A stretch of DNA of 64,000 bases from Pseudoalteromonas carrageenovora IAM 12662 (GTDB taxonomy: Bacteria; Pseudomonadota; Gammaproteobacteria; Enterobacterales; Alteromonadaceae), in assembly GCF_900239935.1 (NCBI RefSeq), contig NZ_LT965928.1:2090976-2154975 (forward strand), in the 5' to 3' direction. Positions 9,014-18,086 of this stretch are shown piece by piece. Every line of letters starts with the position of its first letter. The stretch's first letter is position 1. The notes under the pieces were generated by a model that made no database searches, was not told where the DNA came from, and worked only from the letters and a program-made list of their open reading frames with translations. The translations under genes and the position numbers were made by a program.

Positions 9014-11623
9014 TTATGCTGATTGCGTTGCTTCTAAAAAGTCTTGTGCAAAACGCTGTAATACACCGCCAGCAGCATAAATAGAAAGCTCCTCTTGCGT
9101 ATCCAATCTGCATTTCATAGGTACCGTTAGTACCTCACCATTTTTACGCGTAATCACCAAATCAATGGTAGCGCCAGGTGTTGGCTCGCCTTTTACATCA
9201 AAGCTTTCGCTGCCATCAATGTTAAGCGTTTTGCGGGTAGTGCCTGGTTTAAATTCAAGCGGTAAAACACCCATACCAATTAAGTTAGTACGGTGTATGC
9301 GCTCAAAGCCTTCTGCGGCTATAACTTCAACGCCTGCAAGCCTTACACCTTTTGCAGCCCAATCGCGAGATGAGCCTTGGCCATAATCGGCACCCGCTAC
9401 AATTATTAGCGGCTGTTTACGCTGCATATAAGCTTCAATTGCTTCCCACATACGGGTATTAGTACCTTGAGGCTCTAAACGCGCGTATGAACCTTGTTTA
9501 ACTTCGCCGTTTTCATCAAGCACCATTTCGTTTAACAATTTAGGGTTTGCAAACGTGGCACGCTGCGCTGTTAAGTGATCGCCTCGGTGCGTTGCGTACG
9601 AGTTAAAGTCCTCTTCTGGGACATTCATTTTAGTTAAGTATTCACCTGCGGCACTGCTTGCCATAATTGCGTTTGATGGCGATAAATGATCCGTTGTAAT
9701 ATTATCGCCAAGTACAGCAAGAGCACGCATGCCGGTCATGGTTCGCTCACCTGCAAGGGCGCCTTCCCAGTATGGCGGGCGGCGAATATAAGTACTTTGC
9801 TCGCGCCACTCATAAAGTGGGTCGTTGTCTTCACCGTAATCTACGGTTAAATCAAACATAGGCTCGTATACTTTTTTAAATTGCTCTGGCTTTACACTTT
9901 GTTTTATTACTTCATCTATTTCTTCATCGCTTGGCCATAAGTCTTTTAGCGTTATATCATTGCCGTTTTGATCTTGCCCTAAACTATCTTTTTCAATATC
10001 AAAACGAATAGTGCCAGCAATAGCATAAGCCACAACTAATGGCGGTGACGCTAAAAACGCTTGCTTAGCATATGGGTGAATACGCCCATCAAAGTTACGA
10101 TTGCCCGAAAGTACCGCTGTTGCGTATAAGTCACGATCTATCACTTCTTGTTGAATTACAGGGTCAAGCGCGCCGCTCATGCCGTTACAGGTAGTACATG
10201 CAAAACCCACAATACCAAAGCCAAGTTTTTCAAGTTCAGGGAGTAATTTTGCTTCTTCTAGGTATGATTGCACCGCTTTTGAACCCGGTGCTAATGACGT
10301 TTTAACCCAGGGTTTGCGCATTAAATCTTTTGCATTTGCGTTACGCGCAAGTAAGCCGGCAGCAATTACGTTGCGCGGATTACTGGTGTTAGTACAACTG
10401 GTAATAGCAGCAATAATACAGGCGCCATCTGGCATTAAGCCTTCCTCGTTTTCAACCTTGCCTGATATACCTTCTTTTGCTAAATCGCTCGTTGATACAC
10501 GGCGATGGGGATTTGAAGGCCCAGCAATATTACGTCCAACGCTAGATAAATCAAAGGTCAAAACACGCTCATACTTTGCGATTTTTAAACTATCGCTCCA
10601 AAGGCCTGCCGTTTTAGCATAGTTTTCTACAAGCGCTATTTGCTCTTCATCACGCCCTGTTAAACGTAAATAATCTATTGTTTTATCGTCTATATAAAAC
10701 ATTGCCGCAGTTGCACCAAATTCTGGCGTCATGTTTGAAATAGTTGCTCTATCGCCAAGGGTTAGTGCATCGGCGCCTTCACCGTAAAATTCTAAATAGG
10801 TCGAAACCACACGCTGAGCGCGTAAAAATTCAGTAATGGCCAATACTATATCGGTTGCAGTAATGCCAGGCTGACGAGTGCCTGTAAGCTCAACACCTAC
10901 TATATCAGGCAGGCGCATGTACGAGGCACGGCCAAGCATTACGCTCTCAGCTTCAAGCCCACCTACGCCCACTGCAATTACGCCAAGTGCATCCACATGC
11001 GGGGTGTGGCTGTCGGTACCTACTAAGGTATCGGGGAATGCAATGCCATCGCGGTTTTGAATAACAGGCGACATTTTTTCAAGGTTAATCTGATGCATAA
11101 TGCCGTTACCAGGCGGAATAACATCAATATTTTTAAAGGCGGTTTTAGTCCAGTTTATAAAATGAAAACGGTCATCGTTGCGTCTATCTTCTATTGCACG
11201 GTTTTTTTCAAATGCTTCAGGATCAAAGCCTGCGTGCTCAACCGCTAATGAGTGATCAACAATTAGCTGTGTTGGCACAACCGGATTTACTTTTGCAGGA
11301 TCCCCACCTTTTGCAGCAATGGCATCGCGCAGGCCTGCTAAATCAACTAATGCAGTTTGGCCTAAAATATCGTGGCACACCACGCGCGCCGGATACCACG
11401 GAAAATCTAAATCTTGCTTACGCTCAATAAGCTGATTAAGCGCATCGGTTAGCATATCTGGCTCACAGCGGCGCACTAAGTTTTCGGCAAGTACACGCGA
11501 TGTGTAAGGCAATGTGGCATAAGCACCAGGCTTTATTGCATCAACGGCTTCTTGCGTGTCGTAGTAATCCACATTTGAGCCGGGCAATGGTTTTCGGTAT
11601 TGGGTGTTATTAATTATGGTCAT
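9014..11623 (-). CDS. acnD: Fe/S-dependent 2-methylcitrate dehydratase AcnD
   Basis: AcnD dehydrates 2-methylcitrate to 2-methylaconitate in propionate catabolism; it is an aconitase-family enzyme that works together with PrpF in organisms lacking PrpD. The 869-residue protein has the aconitase layout: domains 1 to 3, then a linker and the swivelling domain 4 (about 690-850). Cluster-binding cysteines are in TSCTNTSNP (about residue 409) and CTTCNGMSG (about 472-475). Other motifs are GVGVGGLEAE, SYLEEAKLLPELEKLGF and YGQGSSRDWAAKGV. Its place between prpC and prpF separates it from the TCA aconitase AcnA, which it otherwise resembles. An 11-bp inverted repeat lies in the 116 bases between it and prpC. 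Confidence 0.93.
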   Translation of the reverse strand: MTIINNTQYRKPLPGSNVDYYDTQEAVDAIKPGAYATLPYTSRVLAENLVRRCEPDMLTDALNQLIERKQDLDFPWYPARVVCHDILGQTALVDLAGLRDAIAAKGGDPAKVNPVVPTQLIVDHSLAVEHAGFDPEAFEKNRAIEDRRNDDRFHFINWTKTAFKNIDVIPPGNGIMHQINLEKMSPVIQNRDGIAFPDTLVGTDSHTPHVDALGVIAVGVGGLEAESVMLGRASYMRLPDIVGVELTGTRQPGITATDIVLAITEFLRAQRVVSTYLEFYGEGADALTLGDRATISNMTPEFGATAAMFYIDDKTIDYLRLTGRDEEQIALVENYAKTAGLWSDSLKIAKYERVLTFDLSSVGRNIAGPSNPHRRVSTSDLAKEGISGKVENEEGLMPDGACIIAAITSCTNTSNPRNVIAAGLLARNANAKDLMRKPWVKTSLAPGSKAVQSYLEEAKLLPELEKLGFGIVGFACTTCNGMSGALDPVIQQEVIDRDLYATAVLSGNRNFDGRIHPYAKQAFLASPPLVVAYAIAGTIRFDIEKDSLGQDQNGNDITLKDLWPSDEEIDEVIKQSVKPEQFKKVYEPMFDLTVDYGEDNDPLYEWREQSTYIRRPPYWEGALAGERTMTGMRALAVLGDNITTDHLSPSNAIMASSAAGEYLTKMNVPEEDFNSYATHRGDHLTAQRATFANPKLLNEMVLDENGEVKQGSYARLEPQGTNTRMWEAIEAYMQRKQPLIIVAGADYGQGSSRDWAAKGVRLAGVEVIAAEGFERIHRTNLIGMGVLPLEFKPGTTRKTLNIDGSESFDVKGEPTPGATIDLVITRKNGEVLTVPMKCRLDTQEELSIYAAGGVLQRFAQDFLEATQSA

Positions 11624-11686
11624 AATATCTGTTCGCTAATAGGTGACGGGAAATAAAAGGCAAGAAGTGAGCGTATTGCTCACCCT

Positions 11687-11726
11687 ATACCAATCCGCTT
11701 AATTAAGTATTATTACGGATTGGTAT
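11687..11726. repeat. Perfect 11-bp inverted repeat between prpC and acnD
   Basis: ATACCAATCCG (11687-11697) and CGGATTGGTAT (11716-11726) enclose an 18-base AT-rich loop. The ATACCAAT end also appears, as AATTGGTAT, in the intergenic element beside fabF (45508-45516), suggesting a dispersed small repeat family. It may act as an intra-operon hairpin. Confidence 0.65.
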
Positions 11727-11739
11727 TATGTGTAACTAA

Positions 11740-12867
11740 TTAGCCTCTTGATTCAATTGGCGTGTAGCTACGTGCCTCTGGCCCTGTGTAATCAGCACTT
11801 GGGCGAATAATACGGTTATTAGCGCGCTGCTCTTTAACATGTGCAGTCCAGCCTGTAACACGGCTCATAACAAATATTGGCGTAAACAATTTGGTTGGAA
11901 TATCCATAAAGTGATACGCCGATGCATGGAAAAAATCGGCATTACAAAACAGTTTTTTCTCGCGCCACATAACCTCTTCACAACGAACCGAAACCGGGTA
12001 AAGCACATCATCGCCCACCTCAGCCGCTAGTTTTTCAGAGAATTTTTTAATAATTACGTTACGCGGATCTGACTCGCGATAAATAGCGTGGCCAAAGCCC
12101 ATTATTTTATCTTTACGCTCTAACATGCCCATAACTTCTTGCTCGGCGTGCTCTGCACTTGTAAAACCCTGAATCATATCCATAGCGGCTTCGTTTGCAC
12201 CACCATGAAGTGGCCCACGTAGCGTGCCAATAGCGCCCGTTACACACGAATGAATATCAGAAAGCGTTGATGCACACACTCTCCCAGTAAATGTAGAGGC
12301 ATTAAATTCATGCTCTGCGTATAAAATTAGCGACACATTCATTACTTGCGCAAAAAGCTCGCTCGGTGCTTTGTCGTGTAATAGGGTTAAAAAGTGCGCG
12401 CCCACTGAGCCGTCATCAGTTTGTGTTTCAATGCGTACGCCATCGTGTGTAAAGCGGTACCAGTAACAAATAATACTTGGGAAGAGCGCAACCATGCGGT
12501 CAATCGCATCGTTTGCTTGGCTAAAATCAAGTTCCATTTCTAGGTTACCCAGCATTGAGCAACCGGTACGCATAACATCCATTGGATGCGCGTCTTTAGG
12601 AATATTTTCAAGCACGGTTTTTAGTGCATCTGGCAGGCCGCGTAAGCTTTTTAATTTAGCTTTATACTCGGCTAGTTCATTGGCTGTTGGTAGTTCGCCG
12701 CGTGAAAGTAAAAAAGACACTTCTTCAAACTGTGCTTTTTCGGCAAGTTCGCTAATATCGTACCCACAATACGTTAAACCTGAGCCTGTTTGTCCTACTG
12801 TACATAATGCTGTTTGCCCTGCAACTTGCCCGCGTAAACCTGCTCCGCCTAATGCTTTATCTACCAT
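11740..12867 (-). CDS. prpC: 2-methylcitrate synthase PrpC
   Basis: PrpC condenses propionyl-CoA with oxaloacetate to 2-methylcitrate, the first step of the cycle. It is a 375-residue citrate-synthase-family protein of the short (type II) form. Active-site histidines lie in LRGPLHGGANEAAMDM (about residue 218) and MGFGHAIYRESDPR (about 257), and a conserved Asp lies near the C terminus; the product ends with RPSADYTGPEARSYTPIE, typical of PrpC. The prpB neighbour 47 bases upstream and acnD downstream distinguish it from the TCA citrate synthase GltA. The start codon is preceded by a GGAGAAGATC-type ribosome site. Confidence 0.95.
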   Translation of the reverse strand: MVDKALGGAGLRGQVAGQTALCTVGQTGSGLTYCGYDISELAEKAQFEEVSFLLSRGELPTANELAEYKAKLKSLRGLPDALKTVLENIPKDAHPMDVMRTGCSMLGNLEMELDFSQANDAIDRMVALFPSIICYWYRFTHDGVRIETQTDDGSVGAHFLTLLHDKAPSELFAQVMNVSLILYAEHEFNASTFTGRVCASTLSDIHSCVTGAIGTLRGPLHGGANEAAMDMIQGFTSAEHAEQEVMGMLERKDKIMGFGHAIYRESDPRNVIIKKFSEKLAAEVGDDVLYPVSVRCEEVMWREKKLFCNADFFHASAYHFMDIPTKLFTPIFVMSRVTGWTAHVKEQRANNRIIRPSADYTGPEARSYTPIESRG

Positions 12868-12914
12868 GATCTTCTCCTATCTAAATTTGTGTGTGTTATC
12901 TATTTTAATAGTTA

Positions 12915-13793
12915 TTATTTGTCAGATTTTGATGAAAAAAGGTTATCGAGTGTGTTTTCGTATGTGTGGTAATCTAAAAATTCGTAAAGCTCGGCGCGTG
13001 TTTGCATGTTCTCAATTTCGCTTTGCTGAGAGCCTTCATTTAAAATCGCAGAGTACACATTAAGCGCAGCTTTATTCATTGCTCTAAAGGCGCTAAGTGG
13101 ATAAAGCACCATTTCTACACCTACTTCACTTAACTGCTCTTTGGTGTAAATAGGCGTTTGGCCAAACTCTGTAATATTAGCTAAAATTGGTACATTAATC
13201 GCCTTTGCAAATGCTTGGTAATCGGCAAGGTCGTGCACGGCTTCTGCAAAAATAGCATCAGCGCCCGCTTCAACACACGCAGCTGCGCGGTCAATCGCGG
13301 CGCTTAAACCCTCTTTTTGAAACGCATCGGTACGCGCCATAATGTAAAAATCACTATCGGTTTTTGCATCAACTGCGGCTTTAATGCGGTCAACCATTTC
13401 ACCTTGGCTTACAATTTCTTTATTAGGGCGATGACCGCAACGCTTTTGTGCCACTTGGTCTTCAATATGAAAACCCGCTGCGCCTGCTTTGGTCATTTCT
13501 TTAACGGTACGAGCAATGTTAAACGCGCCGCCCCACCCTGTATCAGCATCTACAAGTAGTGGTAAATCGCTTGCACCGGTTATACGGCGAATATCTTCAA
13601 GTACATTATCAAGGCTGGTCATGCCTAAATCGGGCATACCGTAAGAGGCATTTGCCACACCTGCACCAGAGAGGTAAATTGCTTGGTGGCCCATTTTTTC
13701 AGCCATCATGGCTGTATAGGCATTAATAGTACCCACTACTTGTAATGGGCGGTTATTCGCAATGGCCTGTTTAAATTTTAATCCTGCTGACAT
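12915..13793 (-). CDS. prpB: Methylisocitrate lyase PrpB
   Basis: PrpB cleaves 2-methylisocitrate to pyruvate and succinate, the last step of the methylcitrate cycle. The 292-residue protein is an isocitrate-lyase/PEP-mutase TIM barrel with the metal-site motif DADTGWGG (about residues 80-87), the catalytic loop motif KRCGHRP (about 115-121, KKCGH in many relatives) and IMARTDAF. It is the first metabolic gene of the operon, 268 bases downstream of the GntR regulator gene. A GGAGAA ribosome site lies before the ATG. That spacer contains none of the TGTCGACA palindromes found upstream of the regulator, so a shared upstream promoter is likely. Confidence 0.95.
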   Translation of the reverse strand: MSAGLKFKQAIANNRPLQVVGTINAYTAMMAEKMGHQAIYLSGAGVANASYGMPDLGMTSLDNVLEDIRRITGASDLPLLVDADTGWGGAFNIARTVKEMTKAGAAGFHIEDQVAQKRCGHRPNKEIVSQGEMVDRIKAAVDAKTDSDFYIMARTDAFQKEGLSAAIDRAAACVEAGADAIFAEAVHDLADYQAFAKAINVPILANITEFGQTPIYTKEQLSEVGVEMVLYPLSAFRAMNKAALNVYSAILNEGSQQSEIENMQTRAELYEFLDYHTYENTLDNLFSSKSDK

Positions 13794-14061
13794 TATTTTC
13801 TCCTCACTTTGAACGGTTGCTACATGGAGTAACTTATATTTTTAATCTTAAATTGTGACTGTTTTACTGCTCTGCTAACTTTCTCTTTAGCTTTTAGAAG
13901 TTTCTTTTTATGACTAAATCCAATCTGTATGTGTATGAGGTATATTTAACGCTAAGAAAATCGTTCTGTAACTAGGCAATAATTTTTATGTTTAGTGGTT
14001 CTAAATAAAAAATTCTTAACGACGTTATAGAGCGATTTATTCAGTTATATTGTTCGAATAC

Positions 14062-14748
14062 TCATATTGATTGGCATACATTAAATTTGGTTTGAATATT
14101 GGCTTGCGATGCACTTATGTGTCGCTTCATCAACATTTCGGCGAGTTCACCATCATGGTTTTCTATCGCGTTAATAATGGCTAAATGCTCGTCAAACGCT
14201 TTAGATACACGCGGCCCCACCATACCCATTTGCACACGGTACATACGAATTAATTGATAAAGTTCGTTACATAACAAATGAATTAAATGAGCGTTTTTAC
14301 TACCTTTGATGATGCGATAGTGAAAGTCTAAATCGCCTGCTTCTTGATAGTACGACTCGCCTTCTTTTACACGCTGAGTTTGCAAATGCTGATTAAGTAA
14401 TTGCTTTAAGCCTTTAACTTCCTCGGGCTCCATATTGTCGGCAGCAAGCCTACAAGCCAACCCTTCAAGGGAGCTACGAACCTGATACACTTCAATTAAA
14501 CGTTCTGCTGTAAGCGCCACTACACGGCAGCCTACATTGGCTTTACGCTCAACTAAATAACAGCTTTCTAAACGATTTAATGCTTCTCTTAGCGTGGCAC
14601 GGCTTACGCCGTAACGCTTTGCAAGCTCCGGCTCTGATATTTTGCTGCCTTGCTCTATGCTGCCCTCTACTATTTCGCGGCGCATATCTACAAACACTTG
14701 ATCAGATGCTGTAGTAATAGGTGTATCGTTTAAAAAAGTTTGCGTCAT
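14062..14748 (-). CDS. GntR-family (FCD domain) regulator of the prp operon
   Basis: A 228-residue transcription factor with an N-terminal winged helix (RYGVSRATLREALNRLES, about residues 45-62) and a C-terminal all-helical FCD ligand domain containing metal-type His/Asp residues (DLDFHYRIIKGSKN, DEHLAIINAIENHD). It precedes prpB on the same strand, so it is the probable local regulator of propionate catabolism, taking the place of the sigma54-type PrpR of enterics. Upstream lie three copies of TGTCGACA, the likely operators, giving autoregulation and operon control. Ligand (2-methylcitrate or a related intermediate) is inference from the pathway. Confidence 0.88.
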   Translation of the reverse strand: MTQTFLNDTPITTASDQVFVDMRREIVEGSIEQGSKISEPELAKRYGVSRATLREALNRLESCYLVERKANVGCRVVALTAERLIEVYQVRSSLEGLACRLAADNMEPEEVKGLKQLLNQHLQTQRVKEGESYYQEAGDLDFHYRIIKGSKNAHLIHLLCNELYQLIRMYRVQMGMVGPRVSKAFDEHLAIINAIENHDGELAEMLMKRHISASQANIQTKFNVCQSI

Positions 14749-14761
14749 GGCTTCACAAATA

Positions 14762-14775
14762 AATTGTCGACAATT
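14762..14775. promoter_or_regulatory. Operator candidate 1, AATTGTCGACAATT
   Basis: A perfect 14-bp palindrome just 13 bases upstream of the gntR start codon, with core TGTCGACA at 14765-14772. It is the most complete of three copies in 157 bases. GntR/FadR-type regulators bind such short palindromes, and the position would block transcription initiation or early elongation. Confidence 0.65.
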
Positions 14776-14851
14776 GATGGGTTAACTATGTGCTTAATAA
14801 AAAAACATGTCAACCCTTAGCTCTACCTAAATGAGTAAAAAACACACTTAT

Positions 14852-14859
14852 TGTCGACA
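14852..14859. promoter_or_regulatory. Operator candidate 2, TGTCGACA
   Basis: Second copy of the 8-bp palindromic core, 87 bases from copy 1, with flanks TTAT..CTGT that match less well. Confidence 0.5.
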
Positions 14860-14913
14860 CTGTTAATCTAAAGCCCTTTATAACTGCACTAAAAATGAAC
14901 TAAAATCACAAAG

Positions 14914-14921
14914 TGTCGACA
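14914..14921. promoter_or_regulatory. Operator candidate 3, TGTCGACA
   Basis: Third copy of the core, 62 bases from copy 2 and 76 bases before the rsmF start, so it could also influence the divergent rsmF promoter. Confidence 0.45.
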
Positions 14922-14996
14922 TAGCATCAACAAACAAATTCAATATTTAACTCTGAAAAAACACTTTAAAAGTGCTAATATCACGCTTTATTTTTA

Positions 14997-16046
14997 ATGT
15001 ACGAGCCACCAGTGAACGCCAACACTTATATTCCTGAGCACTTTATTGACGACGTAAAAACCTATTTACCTGCGCACCTCAATTTAGACGACTCTATAAA
15101 CGCGTGCCGTCGCCCTCTCAGAAAATCTATTCGTGTAAATACATTAAAAATTAGTGTTGCTGAATTTAAACACCGTGCAGAGCAAAAAAACTGGCAACTT
15201 ACACCCATACCTTGGTGTAGTGAGGGTTTTTGGCTAGAACGCCCAAGCGATGAAGAGCAAAACCTAGCATTAGGCAATACCGACTTACATTTAAGCGGCG
15301 CTATGTACGTGCAAGAGGCAAGCTCAATGCTGCCGCCTATGGCACTAAAACAAAGTATTGAAAACTTAGATTTACAAGATGGTTACGTACTTGATATGGC
15401 ATCAGCGCCTGGCTCTAAAACTTCGCAACTTGCCGCAATAATGAATAACCAAGGGGTACTTGTTGCCAACGAGCTTTCGTCATCACGCTTAAAAGTACTT
15501 AGCGCTACGCTTAAACGTATGGGGGTGGGTAACTGCGCGCTCTCACATTTTGATGGCGTCATATTTGGTAATTATATGTTTGAATGCTTTGATAGCATTT
15601 TACTTGATGCACCCTGCTCTGGCGAAGGTACCGTACGTAAAGACGCCGATGCCCTTAAAAACTGGTCTATTGAATCAAATATAGAAATTGCTCAAGTACA
15701 AAAAGACTTAATAAAAAGCGCATTTTACGCATTAAAGCCAGGCGGAACGCTTGTGTACTCAACCTGTACGCTCACCCCGCTTGAAAACCAAAATGTATGC
15801 AATTATTTGCTTAGCGAATTTGGCGACTACATTGAGCCGCAATCGCTAAGTGATTTATTTAAAGGGGCAGAAAAAGCCACAACCGCCGAGGGCTATTTAC
15901 ATGTGTGGCCGCAAACATTCGACAGTGAAGGTTTTTTATCGCTAAGTTTAAAAAACTTGCAAGCTGCAATAACCCAACCCAAAGCGTTAAAAAAGGTGCG
16001 TTTCCGTTTAACGAGTTTGATAAAAAACAAACCACTTCTTTTATGA
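14997..16046 (+). CDS. rsmF: 16S rRNA m5C methyltransferase RsmF, N-terminal part (frame broken)
   Basis: RsmF (YebU) methylates cytosine 1407 of 16S rRNA using S-adenosylmethionine. This frame supplies the N-terminal region and the whole catalytic domain: [25 protein letters not shown], the SAM loop [30 protein letters not shown] (about residues 202-216) and the nucleophile motif [13 protein letters not shown] (about 254). The family is about 470-480 residues, but this frame stops after 349 with a nonsense tail [16 protein letters not shown]. At A AAA AAG (15989-15995) a -1 shift restores family sequence ([12 protein letters not shown]...), which continues into the next frame. The stop codon overlaps the next ATG (ATGA). 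No clear Shine-Dalgarno site precedes the ATG; a GTG at 15012 is an alternative start. Confidence 0.88.
   Translation: MYEPPVNANTYIPEHFIDDVKTYLPAHLNLDDSINACRRPLRKSIRVNTLKISVAEFKHRAEQKNWQLTPIPWCSEGFWLERPSDEEQNLALGNTDLHLSGAMYVQEASSMLPPMALKQSIENLDLQDGYVLDMASAPGSKTSQLAAIMNNQGVLVANELSSSRLKVLSATLKRMGVGNCALSHFDGVIFGNYMFECFDSILLDAPCSGEGTVRKDADALKNWSIESNIEIAQVQKDLIKSAFYALKPGGTLVYSTCTLTPLENQNVCNYLLSEFGDYIEPQSLSDLFKGAEKATTAEGYLHVWPQTFDSEGFLSLSLKNLQAAITQPKALKKVRFRLTSLIKNKPLLL
15989..15995 (+). other. Slippery heptamer A AAA AAG at the rsmF frame break
   Basis: Read in the rsmF frame (TTA AAA AAG), this is the canonical X XXY YYZ -1 frameshift heptamer, the same one used in Escherichia coli dnaX. Slipping back one base gives AAA AAA GGT GCG TTT, the frame that encodes the rest of RsmF. 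A one-base loss from a run of seven A gives the same picture. Confidence 0.7.
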
Positions 16047-16462
16047 GCGAGCTTAAAAAACAGTTTGGCTTAAAAGCGCTGCCAGGTAAGTTAATGCAGC
16101 GCGATAAAGAACTGTGGTTATTCCCTGACGGGTTTGAAGCCGTGCAAAATAAAATAAAATACGCACGCTTAGGCATACAAATAGGCATAATTCATAAAAA
16201 TGGTGTAAGGCTGACTCACGAGTTTGCTACCGTGTTTGGTAATGAATGCAAAAGCAATACATATGCTTTAACAAACAAGCAAGCAAATGACTACTTTAAT
16301 GGTAAAGATATACGGCTAGAAGACGTTACAAAAGCCAGCGGCGAAGTAGTACTAACCTTATGTGGCTGCCCGATAGGACTGGGTAAATGGCAAAAAAATA
16401 AGATTAAAAACTCTTTGCCACGCGACCTTGTGCAAAATACTCAGTTAATAAGCTGGGTATAA
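16043..16462 (+). CDS. rsmF: RsmF C-terminal part (PUA-like RNA-binding region)
   Basis: 139 residues that match the C-terminal third of Rsm[59 protein letters not shown] and the end KNSLPRDLV. In E. coli RsmF these belong to the RNA-binding domain fused to the methyltransferase. Here it starts with an ATG that overlaps the stop of the first part by four bases (ATGA), so translational coupling could make it as a separate chain, or -1 frameshifting could fuse it. The codons just upstream of the ATG in this frame are also RsmF-like, which shows the break happened inside one ancestral gene. Confidence 0.85.
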   Translation: MSELKKQFGLKALPGKLMQRDKELWLFPDGFEAVQNKIKYARLGIQIGIIHKNGVRLTHEFATVFGNECKSNTYALTNKQANDYFNGKDIRLEDVTKASGEVVLTLCGCPIGLGKWQKNKIKNSLPRDLVQNTQLISWV

Positions 16463-16955
16463 ACAAAAGTATAAAGATGCGCATAATTAATCTAATGATT
16501 TGTTATCAAATGTAACCAAATGGCAAGATTAGTTATGCAATTCTGAGTGGCTTGACTAAACTTTTAAGTACTTTCTTCTTCTCCCTAGGAATTACGAAAG
16601 TGTATTTAGTTAGCGCAAGGCTCAACTAAGAGCCATTTGTAGCCCAGAGCTTATACAATGGCTCTGGGCGTTTTTCTATAGTACTTTCTATAAAACCTAG
16701 CGCTTACAATAATATAAATATCCATTGAACAGTTATTATTTAAGCTGAACTCCAGAAATAGACTTATCCTACCTTTATTTATTAACACCAAAATTTAAAC
16801 TGGTAATAGAAACTTCAATATATTAGAAAGTACACTTTGATTTTACATAGCGACCAATTGGATATAGTATTATAACAGAGTAAAAAATTTAAAATTACAG
16901 TAAAGGATTAGTAATTACCTTGGCACTATTGTTTTAATAATCAAAGGACTAACTT
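16463..16955. other. Intergenic stretch with a possible small RNA and terminator
   Basis: 493 bases without a protein gene. From about 16585 to 16675 lies a compact structured segment: hairpin GGCTC/GAGCC (16619-16634) followed by a strong terminator (16642-16674). This could be the rsmF 3' end or a small RNA. The rest is AT-rich and featureless to my eye. Confidence 0.5.
16642..16674 (+). terminator. Intrinsic terminator
   Basis: Stem GCCCAGAGC (16642-16650) with GCTCTGGGC (16661-16669), 10-base loop, then GTTTTT. It is 180 bases after the rsmF stop, which is far for a simple gene end. Confidence 0.75.
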
Positions 16956-18086
16956 TTGAATAGAAGATTTGAAGCACTTGATGCATTTAGAGGGATTTGT
17001 GCGATCTCTGTAGTGATTTTTCATATGCATTTTGTTAACTCAATAACCGAATTAGATTTTTTTAGAGGTAGCGCAGTATTCGTAGAGTTCTTTTTTATTT
17101 TAAGTGGTTTTGTATTAGCACATGGTTACGGCGATAAAAAAGATTTAAATTTTAGAAGTTTTATGAAAGCCCGATTCTTCCGTATCTACCCGTTACATAT
17201 ATTTATGCTAACAGTATTTATAATTTTAGAGCTAGGAAAATTATTTGCTTATAAGTTCGGAGATATTTCATTTAACAATCCACCTTTTACAAACGATACA
17301 TCAATTAATGAAATTGTTCCTAACCTACTACTGATACATTCATGGACTTCTTTTACAGACCCTCTCAGTTTCAATTACCCTTCGTGGAGTATAAGTATTG
17401 AGTTTTACATTTATGCATTACTTTTTACTACTATAGCCTTTTTTAAAACTAGTAAAACTATTGTTTGGTTTTGCATCTCTGCTATCGCTTTTAGCTTAAT
17501 ATTTTTAAAATCAGACCTATTAGTAGAAAGTGTACTAAAAGGTTTATCTTGTTTTTTTGGTGGCACAGTAATTTATCTACTATTTAAAAAAATATCGTAT
17601 TTTAGATTTCCTCTTACATTAGCCACTCTAATAGAGGTATTACTAATAATTCTGATAATTTTCGTTGTAAGCGTTAACTTTAAATACAAGTCATTAATTG
17701 CGCCTTTTTTGTTTCTTTTAACTGTATTATTTTTTGCATTTGAAGCTGGTTTAATATCAAAGTTATTAAAAATAAAAATATTTCAAACCACTGGTAAGTT
17801 ATCTTATTCAATATATATGACTCATGCTGCAATATTGTTTATCTTTAACTCTATTGGAATAGTTTTACAAAAAATTACTGGTGAAAGCATAGCACCAATA
17901 ATAAACTCACAACGCTCCCTTGATTTTGGTGGGCAGCTCATAAATAACACTCTGATATTAATTACGCTTTCAATAATCATCTACACATCAAAAATAACTT
18001 ATAATAAGATTGAATTAAAAGGTCTTGCTTTAAACAAAAAACCAGAAAAACCATTTATCAAATTAACAGGTAGCACTTTGCGTTAA
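16956..18086 (+). CDS. Acyltransferase-3 family membrane protein
   Basis: A 376-residue integral membrane O-acyltransferase of the family that includes OafA, NodX and ExoZ, which transfer acetyl or similar groups to sugars. The N terminus RFEALDAFRGICAISVVIFHM carries the typical R/K-x-x-x-(L/F)-D-x-x-R-G start and the membrane histidine. About ten hydrophobic segments follow, with YPSWSISIEFYIY in the middle as in relatives. The start is TTG (16956-16958), supported by AAAGGA seven bases upstream. It lies next to the exopolysaccharide locus but on the opposite strand, so it may decorate that polymer; ExoZ does this for succinoglycan. Codon use is AT-rich like the EPS genes. Confidence 0.85.
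   Translation: MNRRFEALDAFRGICAISVVIFHMHFVNSITELDFFRGSAVFVEFFFILSGFVLAHGYGDKKDLNFRSFMKARFFRIYPLHIFMLTVFIILELGKLFAYKFGDISFNNPPFTNDTSINEIVPNLLLIHSWTSFTDPLSFNYPSWSISIEFYIYALLFTTIAFFKTSKTIVWFCISAIAFSLIFLKSDLLVESVLKGLSCFFGGTVIYLLFKKISYFRFPLTLATLIEVLLIILIIFVVSVNFKYKSLIAPFLFLLTVLFFAFEAGLISKLLKIKIFQTTGKLSYSIYMTHAAILFIFNSIGIVLQKITGESIAPIINSQRSLDFGGQLINNTLILITLSIIIYTSKITYNKIELKGLALNKKPEKPFIKLTGSTLR

Noticed and set aside
10179..10622. 147-codon open frame on the plus strand inside acnD
   Set aside because: Antisense shadow of a well conserved aconitase-family gene; composition not protein-like.
12494..13063. 189-codon open frame across prpC/prpB on the plus strand
   Set aside because: Spans two firmly identified genes and their junction in antisense; no support.
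13794..14061. GntR operator directly before prpB
   Set aside because: No TGTCGACA or close variant occurs in this spacer.
16515..16545. Sigma54-like promoter near TGGCAAG...TGC
   Set aside because: Distance between the GG and GC elements is 13 bases instead of 10.
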